This document shows positions 22,700 to 34,970 of a DNA stretch of 64,000 bases, in pieces (position 1 is the first letter of the stretch; the number at the start of each line of letters is the position of its first letter). The position numbers and the translations under genes are program-made. Origin of the DNA: Nageia nagi. Its lineage: Eukaryota; Pinophyta. The notes below the pieces were generated by a model. The model was given only the letters and a program-made list of their open reading frames with translations. It was not told where the DNA came from and did not search any database. Location: positions 4,960,001 through 5,024,000 of the forward strand of contig JBITNC010000001.1 of NCBI GenBank assembly GCA_050084985.1. The letters run 5' to 3'.

Positions 22700-23870
22700 T
22701 TCTATAGTAAAAACATTGGGGTGAAATTCATTAAATTTACATTTTGACTCACATCATCAGCCATGCCAGGTGGAGGAATTCCTTCACTTTTAGATAAATA
22801 CTCTTGATATTGATATATAGGGCAAGAATTTTTTTCATGAGCATCATTGCAAGCTAAGCATAAGCCTACTATATATTTGGAAGAAGAAGCTTGATTTGTA
22901 TCTTCTACTAACACATGCTGATCTTGAGCTTTTTCTATAGTTGGATATGGGAATCTCTTGGCATTATTTCATCTACTCAAGAGGGTGATCTAGTTTGCCA
23001 TATTCCTACACAAGCTTTCAATTCTTGTATCTCACTTTTAGAGGAAGCTACCTAATTTATTTCTAATTGATGTGGGGCTAGCAGAGCTAGAGGAGCTCTT
23101 AGGGTAGGCAAGGCTAATAGTAATTATTGAGTCAGTGTAGGAATACTAGCCAAAGGCAGGGCTATACAAATAGTTAAGGGTCTTATTGCCTAGTTTTACA
23201 ATAACATTGGAAAGTATGGCATTGGCATGCGGTTGGCTATTTTTCCTATTGAAATAAGATAAGCTTCAACAAATGTTGCTTATCTATAGACCTTTAAAAA
23301 AGTGGCTACTCCAAAATTTTGAATTTACAAAGAGAGGTCTAGGGGAAAGGCTCTCAAATAATACATCAAAGCTTGAGATTCCTGGGGGCCTAATTAATAC
23401 CAAAACCCTTTTCTAAGATTTTTGGAACCTAATATTAAAATTTGGAATATTCTCCTATTCATGTCTTTTGATAGAGGTGAAATGAGTTAGTAAGGAGTAG
23501 GGGTATCCTACTTCATTACATTCCAAGATGAAAGGCTCTACCAACTAAGCCTAGGAAATTATAGATCCACTAGCAAGGCTTCTATACCAATCAAGAACCC
23601 TACCCTTGAAAGATTGTGCTAGCAATCTTACCATGACATATTCATGCTGAATATTATGGAGCTTAGCCAGATCACCTACATCCATATAGTGTTCATAGGT
23701 TGTCTTCTCCATGGTGGTGTCAAACTCAAGTAGAGTTTTAAAGACATTTCCTAGGATATCATGTACTGTAGCTAGAACCAAAGGTACCCCATTTTCCCAT
23801 GTAGGATAGATATTTGGAGCAATATTAGACATTTTAGGAGGAATAATTCTAGTATGAAGGTTGAATGGTA
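22700..23870 (-). pseudogene. Gypsy-1 gag
   Basis: The block 23,832-23,551 contains the capsid signature of plant Gypsy elements: DVGDLAKLHNIQHEYVMVRLLAQSFKG followed by VLDWYRSLASGSI. The block 22,914-22,702 has a zinc-knuckle-like CLACNDAHEKNSC (CX2CX3HX4C). Between them the frame is broken by stops. The distance from the capsid start to the right LTR is only about 300 bases, so the leader and the gag N terminus are short or partly lost. Confidence 0.75.
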
Positions 23871-24136
23871 CTATTTTGAATAAAGATTATAAAGTGTTGA
23901 TACTACTTAATGATCTAGACTTGATCAGGGTCTTTCTTTTGGGAGTACCAAGTTCTTTAAAATTTGGGACCTCTTTAGCTATTTTATATTTTGATCTTGT
24001 CCACATAAACTCTAATAGCAACTAAAGAATTTAGGTTTGGGAAGCTGTAATGAAAATTATAAATCTCCCTTGATACATACCATCAATACTGCTTTTAGCA
24101 AAGTCATCAATGAAATTTTTTAGCCAAAAGATATAC

Positions 24137-25846
24137 TATTGATGAAAATTGAGTAATATATACACTCTAGGGAAATTCAACCAAAGTATATCATGAACAG
24201 GCTAACATAGTAACCTAATCTTTGGAGTAGGTTGGTTCCTTATCCATTAGGTGCAGATGAAAAGATCAAATAAAAGGAAATAAATGAAAAAGGATAGAGT
24301 ACAAGAAATAAAACAAAAGAGATAGGGAGCAAGAGTAAAGCAAAAGAGGTAGATCACTAGTTCAATGCAAGCTTTCACATACTATGAAACCTTGGTAAGA
24401 GTCTAGTGTAGTAGTCACAATGTAAGCTTTCATTCTCTAAATTATTCTTTAGCTTAACTCTTCCATATAAGTAGACATAGTTTATACCAACAACTTGTTG
24501 TTATCATTTAGGAAATATCCATTACTTGCCACAATATAACCAAATTAAAAATAATAACACCAAGTGTTGGATAAGAAAGGTCAAGCTAGCATTGTATAAT
24601 TGATAGAACAAAAGGTCTTTGAAAAAAAATACAAGGGAAAATACTAGGGATTTCGACCCCTTTTTCTCATCTTCAACTAAATTTATACTAGGTTAGAGTA
24701 GTTATGGAAAGATTGAAACAAAATAGTTACAAAATAGCCCAAATATTCTAGCCTTCTTTTAATAAATAGCTAACTATCCCTACCACATGGCTTTTTATTC
24801 CCAAGAACTAAAATTTCAAACTATAACTGCTTATAAATTATGATAGGCATGCTTCTTGGGTGCTATTTGAACTTGTATTATAATTATGAAAGGTTCTCTC
24901 ACTGACTATAGTGATTTTGAAGTTTCTTCATCTCCCAATGATTATTTTAGAGCCTTTTCAATCTTTGGCACATGTTCTAGAGTTCTTTGGTAAAGTTTTG
25001 CTTGGGTAGAGATTCCTTTTGTTACATCTAACATCATTGGTTTCATAACCATCTGATTTGAAAGTTCTTTTATTTTATTAATTTCACCTCCTTTTGTGCC
25101 TTTGTAAGGTAAAGCAAATAACTTTGGGAGATTTTGGTCTTACTCATGATGTCATCCTTCTCTAGACCCATTCTTTTGGCCAAAATGGGCTTCACTTTAT
25201 TTTGTTGATGTTACATTCTTTCATGCTCCAGAATCAACCAACTTAGTTGACCATAAAACTTTTAACACTACCTACTGATGTCATTGCTTTTGGGGTCTAA
25301 TTTTAGATAAGCCTCTACTTTACTGACATCACTTACTTTTATACTCTGAAACACTTAATTATCACAAAACTTTTAACACTACTTGTTGACATCACTACTC
25401 TTGGGGTCCAATTTTAGACAAGCCTCTACTCTGCTAACATCATTGCTCTCAAGGTCCAATTTTATACAAGCCTCTACTCTACTAACATCACTTCTCCCAA
25501 GGTTTGATTTTAAAAGAGCCTCTACTTTGCTTAAATCACTTCCTTTTATGTCTTGAAATGCTTAATCATCATAGAACTTTTATCATTACTTGCTAATGTC
25601 ACTATTCTCAAGGTTTAATTTTAGACAAGCCTCTACTCTACTGACATCAATGCTCCTATGGTTTGATTTTAGATAATCTGCTATTCTACTAACATCACTC
25701 CCTTATTATGTCCCAAAAATTGCTATAATTAATGCATTCTCTCATAAAAATAGTTCTAAAGCTTGCTAAAACACTCTTCTTTTAAGAAAGTAAGGACAAT
25801 ACACATTGGGAAGCCACTAGGGTATTGGGCTATGTATGCATATACA
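24137..25846 (-). repeat. Gypsy-1 right LTR (5' LTR for the coding strand)
   Basis: About 1,710 bp, matching 7,321-9,072 base by base over long stretches. It starts TATTGATG where the mate has TGTTGATG (terminal G to A) and ends CATATACA at 25,846. It carries the same 48-bp array (25,388-25,690) and a minus-strand TATAT box near 24,470. No clear primer binding site remains to its left; the minus strand there reads TTTTGGCTAAAAAA. Confidence 0.8.
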
Positions 25847-25851
25847 ATAAG

Positions 25852-26500
25852 GAGTTGAGAAGCTTAAATGGATATGATATCCTTTACATAAAGTTTAAAC
25901 TTCCTTGTTTTTGAATTTTTTCCCATTATCAATGATAATTTGGGTTGAAATTCCAAAATAAAATATAATATGGTTATGTATGAATTCTACTATCTTTGGT
26001 CCTTTTTTTGAGATCATGGGGATAGCTTCTACCCATTTTGTAAAATATTCTATAGCAGTTATTATAAACTTATGACCTCCTAAGGAAATAGGAGAGATTT
26101 GACCTATTAATATAATTTCTATCTCGAGAATGGACATAATGATTGGAAGGATTGTAACATATGTGAGGATTGATTAAATAGATTAGCATTTTGTTGACAT
26201 TTAACACACTTTTTAATATATTCCATGCAATTACGTTCCATAGTAGGCTAGTAATATCCCATACGCATTAATCATTTTATGATTATAGAGCCACTAAAAT
26301 GTCCTCCACAAATTCCATCATGTGTACATGAAATACCAATTTTTGAATCAGCCCACTCTAAAAATTTGAGCAATATCCCTTCAAAACCCTTACGGTATAA
26401 GAAATATCCTATCATGCAGAAGTGAAAAGCTTTTTATCTTGAATGCTTTTCGAGATGATTTTGTTAAGTCTTTAGGTAGTACCCCATCTCTTAAGAAATT
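25852..26500 (-). pseudogene. Gypsy-2 integrase, N-terminal half
   Basis: Reads from the zinc-binding HHCC domain (HDGICGGHFSGS, GYYWPTMERNC, CVKCQQ; about 26,420-26,180) into the catalytic core: ISPISLGGHKFIITAIEYFTKWVEAIP, then the second catalytic Asp region IIIDNGKKFKNKEV. One stop follows and the frame runs on to the border of Gypsy-1 at 25,851. The remainder of the core and the C-terminal domain lie at 6,760-7,320; the frame becomes continuous if Gypsy-1 and one target copy are removed. Confidence 0.82.
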
Positions 26501-26649
26501 GAACAATTGTGTATGCTATAAATTTTTGTCTTCTATTACAATGTTTAAGAATACATGTTCAACTTCATTTAATCCTATTAAGGATTGAATGATTTAAACA
26601 ATTTCAATAAGAATCATTTTTTGATTAGGGTTTATTGGCATTAAAGATC

Positions 26650-28700
26650 CGATGGAAGCCATAGCATTAGCAAACCTATTAGTTGATCATGGTGCTGCTT
26701 CTAAATCATATTTTTCAAAAGATAATAAAATATTTTTCACTAATCTCTTATATTTTTGTAACAAAGGTTCCTTACACTAGAATATTTCTTTGACTTGGTT
26801 CATGATTAACAACAAATCACCAATGAATTTTACTTTTTTCAATTTTAATTTTATAGCAGTTTTAATAGCTAAGATTAAGGCTTTGTACTCAGCATTGTTG
26901 TTTGTATAAGGAAAGTTAAGTTTAAATGAATGGGGTATGGGAACTCCTTGGGGTGTAACAAAAACAACACTGGCACCCCCACTTTGCTAACATCTCGACC
27001 CATCAAAATATATTACCATATCCCAATCTTCTTTAGATTCTATGAGAATTTGCATTTCATCTAATTGAAATACATGTTCATCTAGTAATTCTATTATGAG
27101 TGGATTATCATTATATAATGATACTTCAATGAGGTAATTAGCTATGAATTTTCCTTTAATTGATTTTTGACTTATGAAAAGTAAGTCAAATTCAGTTATA
27201 TGCATGACCCATTTAGATGTTCTTGGATTTTGATAAGTTTTATTCATCATGTATTTCAAAGGGTTAGCTTTAGCAATTATGTACATGGTATGGTTTAGCT
27301 TTTAATGTCTTAATTTTTTGATTTCAAATACTACCGCTAAACACAACTTCTCCAAATACACATATTTGATATCATAACCAACTAAAGTTTGAAAGGTAAT
27401 ATATTACTTGTTCTTTACTATTCTCATTCTTTCGAGCAAGCATGTTCCTAAGGCTATTTTTGTAACTAATATATATGATAAGAATGGTTCTCTAGGCTTA
27501 TGTGGTACTAGAACAGGTGGTGAAAGAAGATAGTGCTTAATCTCATCAAATGCCTCTTGTTGTTCATTACCCCTATGAAAGATAATGCCCTTCTTCAAAA
27601 GTTTTTTAAAAGGTTTACACTTATCTGATAACTAAAAGATGAAATATCTTATGGCCTGCAACTTTCCCTATAGGCTTTGTAGTTGTTTAATATTTGATGG
27701 GGGATATATTTGTTATTGCTTTTATTTGTTAGGATATACTTCAATCCCTTGTCTAGAGACAAAGAAAACCTAATAATTTCCCAAATATTATCCCAAAAAC
27801 ACACTTCTTTGGATTTGATCGAATTTTATGTTCTATTAACCTATCAAATATTTTAATGATCACTTTGCTATGATCCTCTCATGTTTTTAATTTAGCCAGC
27901 ACATCATCTACATAATCTTCTAGGATATCATACATGTAATCATGGAAAATGTACATCATGGCTCTTCAATAGGTAGCTCCAACATTTTTTAATCCAAAAG
28001 GTATTACTCTATAACAAAATGTTCCACATGATGTTGTAAATGCAATTTTATGTTGGTATTTTGATGGTACCTTAATTTGATTATACCCTAAAAACCCATC
28101 CATGATTGACAACATTTCATATCCTATAGTAGAATCAACCAAGCTATCTATGTTTGGTAGGAGAAATTCATCCTTAGTACATGCTTTATTTAGATCCCTA
28201 AAATTTGTGCATATTCAAATATTCCCAATGGATTTCTTAACTAGTACCATATTAGAAATCTAATCAGAGTAATCAATTGGGTGAATAAACTTGGCTTCTA
28301 AATTTTTTTGCAACTCCTCTTTTTACAATTAAGGTGATTATAGGATACATTTTTCATATTTTTATTTAACAAGTTTTGGACCTTCTTTTATACCAAGGTT
28401 ATATACTACTAAATTAGAATCAATCCCAGGCATATCAACATATGACCATGCGAATATTTCATGTCTTTCTTTAAGTATTTTAATGAATTCTTTTCTCTCA
28501 TTTTTAGTAAAGGATTTTCCTAATTGAATTATTTTAGGGATATTAGGTTCATTAATTAAATTAATTTTGATGATTTCTTCAATTAACATGTGACATTTGT
28601 CTTCTAATTGGTTGGATATTAGAATCCAATTATTATCATTGGCATTATATTCTTCATCCTTGGCTTCATACTGATCTTCCAAAGTAGTATTGATATTCAA
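26650..28700 (-). pseudogene. Gypsy-2 reverse transcriptase, RNase H and second RNase H-like domain
   Basis: Block 28,700-28,362 is the typical sequence before RT (KNERKEFIKILKERHEIFAWSYVDMPGID). RT follows, with DFRDLN-like, MDGFLGYNQI, a MPFG-like motif and the catalytic YVDD near 27,910-27,930. Block 27,598-27,404 is the RT/RNase H connection (GNEQQEAFDEIKHYLLSPPVL). Block 27,286-26,987 is the end of RNase H (PRTSKWVMHITEFDLLFISQKSIKG) and runs into a second RNase H domain: MVIYFDGSRC, NNNAEYKALILAIKTAI, GDLLLIMNQV, RFANAMASIGS. Several stops and frameshifts. The order RT-RNase H-second RNase H is that of Tat/Ogre-type elements. Confidence 0.78.
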
Positions 28701-29233
28701 GTTTGTAGTCTATAAGATTATATCTATGTCTTTGAAATCTTGGATTGTATGTTATTCAAGAATTAATGTAAAATATGTAGTTTCTTCATCTACCAAAAAG
28801 TATGAAGAAGAACTATTTGAATTTTCTGAACCTATCATCTCAAACTCATCACTTCCAGACCAATCAAAGTTTATTTGAGGCATTAGATTATCAAATATTT
28901 CTACAATATCTACCATGTTATTTTATATATCAGAGAATAACCCTCCCAAGAATAATATTTTAGACTCTATGTCATATTGGTTTGTCATCCATTTAGGTAC
29001 TTCAAAAAAATTCTCATATGTTGTAGGCTCAGGTTCTAACTCAGTTATCTTGAAACTGGATACTCCTTGATTTTTTCTATTATAACCTATTCTTGTCTTA
29101 TTACTAGGTAATTGATAGTGAATGTCAATGGTGTATTTAGGTCCTTATTCATACCATCCTAAACCTTGTCCTTTCCAATGACACCTATCAAAGTATCTTT
29201 GGACAAATGATCTAACATCTAGTGATAAGTATT

Positions 29234-30442
29234 CTAATGAATTGTAAAAAGTACCTTCATTAGATCAAGGTAAAGAAAGGATAGGTGGTTTATAGGACCT
29301 TGATATACAAAAAGCATTTGATTAGCTAATTTCCCCAGTGGTACTAATTGCCCCACCACACAAGGAGACTCTTTACTTCTTCCTATTTCTTGAGCTATAG
29401 GAATATTAAAAATGACATCATCAATTGTAAATTCCCCTATTTTGTAATCAATCAATTTTATGGTCACAAGATAAATATCTAATGGTTTAACTTTTATTGT
29501 ACCATCATTATCTATTTTATTTACAAGACAAGATGCTTTTGATGATGAAGCTTTGTTTACTTCATCAAGCTTTTGTGCTCTTTCTTCCCATGTTTATTTT
29601 TCTAGGATTGTTGGTTTTATTTTTAGTAATGAATCCCTATTAATATTTGTTGTATGAGGTATTTTAGGATCAATAATATCATTCCACTTTAAAGAACTTG
29701 GAGAAGCACCTTCTTTATTAATTTTTACTATTGATACCTTTTCAAGAACCATAGGCAATGTAAAATAATGAGTGGAAGGTAAAGTAGTCTCCCCTGAAAG
29801 ATGTGTATGATTGCAATGGGAGTATGGATTTTCATCCCCAATTACATAGTGTACTACCCCATCATGAATGTATTTTAAAAAATTATGATATGTTGATGGG
29901 ACACATTGCATGTCTCTAATCCATGTTCTTCCTAGTAGTAAGTTGTATTGTGTTATATCCCCTTCAATGACTTGCAATAATGTTTGTACAGTTTTAGATC
30001 CTACAGTGATGGACAATGATATAGATCACATTGTTAAGCACAAAGTATAATTGAAAGCTCTTAATTGTAAGGAAGGTACACATATGTGTGAGAAAGGAAG
30101 ATTCAAGTTCTTATAGGTAGTTGTAGAAATGATATTTATTGCAGAATGTTCATCTACTAATATTCTTTTAAAAGCCTTCCCATCTATCTTGGCTATGATA
30201 TGTAATGAGGGATCTTGACCTTACAAATGGTTTGATTGCCTAACTTCATAATCATGGAAGGAAATAGTGGGTTTTTGTCTTGTTTTAATATTCCCCATAA
30301 AAGACACAAAACTTTTAGGATCATTAATATCTAATTTGATTGTTTGCAATAATTGGTTCATAGTTTCTCTATAACTTTTGGATTGTTGTAATAACTCAAA
30401 TAAGGACATCTTCAGTTGTGAGTTTCTTAATTGATGTTGCAA
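29234..30442 (-). pseudogene. Gypsy-2 protease region
   Basis: Block 30,442-30,221 (LFELLQQSKSYRETMNQLL, ISFHDYEVRQSN) leads into the protease, whose active site reads LVDEHSAINIIS where a D-S/T-G or D-G-G triplet is expected, so it is probably dead. Block 30,016-29,594 continues with SITVGSKTVQTLLQVIEG, YNLLLGRTWI and VPSTYHNFLKYIHDG, the second half of the retropepsin-like domain of these elements. Block 29,467-29,234 is a linker of unknown role. Confidence 0.7.
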
Positions 30443-30499
30443 AGCTCCTTTTATTTAAATCTTAAGAAGTTTAGGTATAGGTATATTTGGTTGTATAAT

Positions 30500-33022
30500 A
30501 CCATCATTTTTTTATTTTTGGGAATATCAGCTTGCCTCCCTTATGTCCTTTGGGTTTTTGTAGTTATGATTACCATAGCAACAAATGTAGAAGCATCATG
30601 AAACCCTTTATGTGTTACTTGATTTTGGTGTATTTGTGATGATACAGTATTTGATTGATGTTGAGGAAGATGATTCTAATATATTCTTAGATTTTGATTA
30701 GGGATAGTAAATGGGTTGTCTACCCATAATCTTCCTTAATCAATCAAATCTTAAACCTTGTGTTGTAATGTTCTACATTTGCCTATGGTATGATCCTTTT
30801 GGTGATTATACTGATAATAATCATTCTAATTGTACCATTTTCTATCTCTTGCATCTAGATTTTTAGGTTGTATTTTAGGTAATATAATCATTTGATGGTC
30901 CATTAATTTTTTCAAAATATCATACAGAGATTTAGTCAAAGGAGTAAACTCTCTAGGGGGTGGCCTAGGTTTTCTTTCTTCATTTTGTGGAGTAGATGTA
31001 TTTTGCATAAGGTTTGATTCTCCATCTTTAAGGTAAGATACTTTATTAGTAGGCATTATTTTTGTTGATTATTCAATTTGATTTCTATTTCTAACATAAG
31101 GTTCTTTCTTTTTACCCTTTAATTATCCATCCTAGATTTTAAGCTTTTCAATTACAACAGCTTGAGATATTGCTTCCTCAAATGTCTTATGTTGTTGAAT
31201 CAATAAGGTACTAGCGATGGGTCCTTAGACAACTTTAAATAAATATTTTCACTAATTATTCTTGTGGTAAAGTATAAGGCATGCTTATCAAAATTACCCT
31301 CCATCTTGAAATGAAGTTTGTAACTATCTCATCTTGAAATTGTTGCAATCTTGTAAGCTAAGTTATGGAGGTTTTGTCTTTAATATTTATCCTAAAGTGC
31401 TCTAAGAATAAATTAGCCAATTGTACATATGTTGTAACGTTATGTTCTATTAAGTTATTGTACCAATCCATTGTTTGCCTAGTAAGTGTCATAGGAAAGA
31501 TATGTAACATCAGAGAATCATTGTTGGAAATCACATAACTTGAATATTTAAATTGTCTTAGATGTTCTTTAGAGTCCTTCTTTCCTTTGAAATATTCAAT
31601 TTTTAAAATCTCAAATTTGAAACTAATATCATTCTTAGGAACACTAGGGTGTATGGGATCATTACAAATTATTTCATAAGAGATTTTATGCTTGTTCTAT
31701 TGGTCTAACATTTTCTCAATCTCTATTAACCTTTCATCAAATTCATTAGTTTGTTGTGTGGGAAAAATAGGATTTTTATTATCCCTATTACCTTCCCTTT
31801 GTCTATTTGTTGAAAATGATTGATAACTTCTTTTGAATGGTGTTTGATCACCATAATAATTTTCATTATATGGTGGAGTAGGTGGGGGTCGTTGATGTAG
31901 AGGAAACAATCATTACCCCTATTGATTTAAAGGTGTAAGAGTATGATTATTTTGAACTTCATTTCTAGATTGAGGTAAAGGGGGTCTCAAAGGTTGTTGT
32001 TGCTCATGTAAAACCACTCTTTTTCTAGGTAAGTAATGGTCTTGATTTTTATGACCTTGAGGAGATAAGAACCTTGATCTAGGTGGCAACTTCCTATTAT
32101 CTACTATTTTTTTATTAGGCCTATTCTAAATCTGAGTTTGAACCTATTATTTGTGAGGTTTCCCTAGAGGTGTTTTACTTTGATATACATAAAACATAGG
32201 TTGTGTTTACAAATATGGATCTTGTCCTAATCATCTAGGTTGGTTCGATTTTTATGTATCTAGATTGTACAAAATTATTTGTTGGTCATTCTAAAGTTGT
32301 TCTTGATTTTGATTTGATCTAGACATGTACAATGGTATTTCTCCTACCTTATACATTAAAGGATCAAAAATTCTCCTATGTATTTATTTAGGGATCATGT
32401 GACTAGTTCTTGGGGTGGTATAAGTAGTATTAGGATCCGCATAGCTCATAAAAGAAGAAGCATAACTATTCCTAGGGGTAGGTTTATTAGTTTTTAAAAT
32501 ATAATAAGGCATCATTAAACATCCTAACATGGCTTTCTTGTTTTAGGTGCAGGAATGGTCGTATGTATCAAAATTCTATCATCAAACTCATTCATCCTTC
32601 TAGAGATGGTGGAAGGAGTATAATCATCTCATCTTATATAGGATTGGACAAGATGTCCATTTGGTAGATAACATGCAACGTGATCATATTTTGGTTTAAA
32701 AGGATCTTTTTGTAAAATGGCATAAGTTGAATGCATTCTTAATGGAGTAGTAGTCCTTAAGATGACTTCTTCCTCATTACCTATTGGTGTTTTTTTGGCT
32801 AGATAAGTTAGATCTAAGGGAAGACTATGAGCATGAGAAGAATGAGGAATCCTTAACTGGGTTAAATGCTATCTTCATTTAAGGTATCTTCTATTTCTCA
32901 AGTTCTTCTCCTAGATATTTCTCCACTAGATCTATGAGACCTATGACTAGGTTGTTCATCTTGGTAGATTTCATCATATGGCTCTTGATGTTGACAAGTC
33001 ATTTGAGAAAGAGTATTAACCA
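30500..33022 (-). pseudogene. Gypsy-2 gag
   Basis: The likely start is the ATG at about 33,022 (MVNTLSQMTCQHQEPYDEIY), giving a long gag with a proline, glutamine and arginine-rich N-terminal part. The block 31,909-31,697 has NRQREGNRDNKNPIFP. The capsid-like part lies at about 31,680-31,150. Block 31,056-30,826 is followed by a zinc-knuckle remnant (YYQYHQKDHTIGKC) in which the first Cys is Tyr. The element has many stops, many of them TAG or TGA in place of TGG or CAG. Confidence 0.65.
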
Positions 33023-34950
33023 TTCTCTTTTGTTGTTTTTTTTTTAAAAAAAACCTTACACCTTTTGATTTTTGTTTTGGTTTTTATTTTTGATTAGGCA
33101 AGGGAAAGACAACATACATCATTCATAGTAATTATATTTTATTTTTGGCTTTTATATTATTGAGAAAAAGCAAATATATGCACAAAAAACCTATTTATAA
33201 CTCACCTTTGTGGTGTGGTTATCTTGTCTAATTTTGTTTAATAAATTGAATTATTTTTTATTTAATAAATGATGTGAATGATTTATTTTATTTTTTGTTA
33301 ATTTTCCTAGACTGGTTTTTTCTAGTTAAGTATTTAAATAAAGGTAGGCTGGAATCCTATAGGTAATCTATGGCAAAGTATTGGCTTGATACCTAAAATG
33401 GTCCCCATAGTGCAATGGGGCTCAGGGAATGCCACTGAATACTATCTTGATAGTGGGATCCAAGCATAGCCTCCTTGTTTATAGTTGCCCAATGAAAAGT
33501 GATGACTTTTACCCTAGAACCTAGTATTCATCTCCAAGTTTGCCTCTACGACATATAGTGTGTTCGATGGGTGCGTAAGAAATATAGAATCAATGGTTGG
33601 TCATCACTTCCAACTCATTGATGTTTATTTTTAAAAGGTCTTATGCATATATATTAAAAATGAAAGAACTCATGATAACTACAACCCAACCCAACATATA
33701 TGTCCTTTGATTTATATTTTATTTAATATGAAAAAGCAGTGTTTAAATTAATGATTCTTAATCTAACCCACAAGATTTATTACCACTTTTAGTGTGATTT
33801 TTTAACCAAAAATTAATGAGATTCATTTACTCCTTTCAAATGCGGAAGTAATTAAGTGAAGTTTATTTACCACTTCTTACTATTCTTATCTACATTTGAC
33901 CTCCTTTCTAAGCAGTAAAATAAGGTATAGAAGAAGTCATTAAATGAATGTAAATTACCTTAAATGAGATTATTTAACTCCTCTTCAAATTACCATCATT
34001 CAACCCCCTTTTGGAGTGATGAGGTAGACCATGAAGAGTATTAATGTGAGATGAATTTCTTTAGATTAGGTTCTTTAACTCCTCTTCAAATTACCATCCT
34101 TCAACCTCCTTTTACAGTGATGAGGTGGACCATGAAGAGTATTAATGTGAAGGAAAAATACCCACCCTATAAATCAACCAATTTAATGTGTTTGAATTTG
34201 CCTAAACCCTAGTAAATTAACCTTATGTTTATTCCATTTTTTAAATGAGATTTAATTCCTCCTCTCAAGTATGGAAGTGACTTAATGAAATTTCATTACT
34301 GATTTTAGTGATAAAAAGTGAAAAGAGAAAAAAGAGTTCATTTACTCCTTTCCTATTACACCCATTCTGATCACCTAAGATCACCTTTTGATGCAAAGGG
34401 AGAGCATAGATGGGTGTAATAGAAAGTATTAAGTGATTTTATTTATTATTCCTAAAACCCACAAAGATAAATAATTCATTTAATTATTTAAATAAAGCAA
34501 ATGAACAATGCATATTCCTTAATCATGCATCTACCCTTCCTACATGCAATCTAGGCAAAAGGAACCACAAACAAGAGGTTCTTTTTTATTTTTCATTTTT
34601 TAATGCTTAAATTATGCTTTCAACATTCACATAAGTTGAAATTTATATCTTATATTTCAAGTTTATGATGTTTTCAAATTTTCACGTAGAGTCACTGGTG
34701 ATCTAATATAAATCGTTGGCATTTCAAACAAATTGCTAGCATTCCAATACAAATCATTAGCATTTAAATTCAAATCATTGACACCTAATGAAGATCATCG
34801 ACAATCACACAGATAGAAAACACAGAATAACAAATAGAAAATAATGCAAGATTTAGTAAGAATTCCACAAGCACAAAAGATAAAAAATGAAATATAAATA
34901 ACAAGGAATACCCCTTGTGCCTCATTTTTGGTGTAGCCTGTGTGTGAGGG
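33023..34950 (-). other. Gypsy-2 5' leader between primer site and gag
   Basis: About 1.9 kb of non-coding sequence between the primer binding site and the gag ATG. It includes a two-copy tandem repeat (33,973-34,173) and, at 34,690-34,810, repeated words such as AATCATTAGCATT and AAATCATTGACA. Long leaders are usual in Tat/Ogre-type elements. Confidence 0.5.
33973..34173. repeat. 101-bp tandem duplication in Gypsy-2 leader
   Basis: TTTAACTCCTCTTCAAATTA starts at 33,973 and again at 34,074. Both copies continue through ACCATC.TTCAACC and end with GACCATGAAGAGTATTAATG. A few substitutions separate them. Confidence 0.8.
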
Positions 34951-34970
34951 CCCTCCTTCTAGCACCAAAA
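34951..34970 (-). other. Gypsy-2 primer binding site
   Basis: Directly inside the LTR the minus strand reads TTTTGGTGCTAGAAGGAGGG. TGG opens the complement of a tRNA 3' CCA end. I do not assign the tRNA with certainty. Confidence 0.6.

Larger units (their letters stand above)
7321..25846 (-). mobile_element. Gypsy-1: Ty3/Gypsy LTR retrotransposon with 1.7-kb LTRs, inserted in Gypsy-2 integrase
   Basis: Two direct repeats of about 1.7 kb (7,321-9,072 and 24,137-25,846) flank a minus-strand gag-protease-RNase H-RT-RNase H-integrase-extra ORF series. The outer ends are TG...CA, and the flanks are GTAAG (7,316-7,320) and ATAAG (25,847-25,851), a 5-bp target duplication with one transition. Without Copia-A (5,108 bp with its target duplication) the element is about 13.4 kb. 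All its genes are broken. LTR divergence by eye is clearly higher than that of Copia-A, which agrees with the nesting order. Confidence 0.8.
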
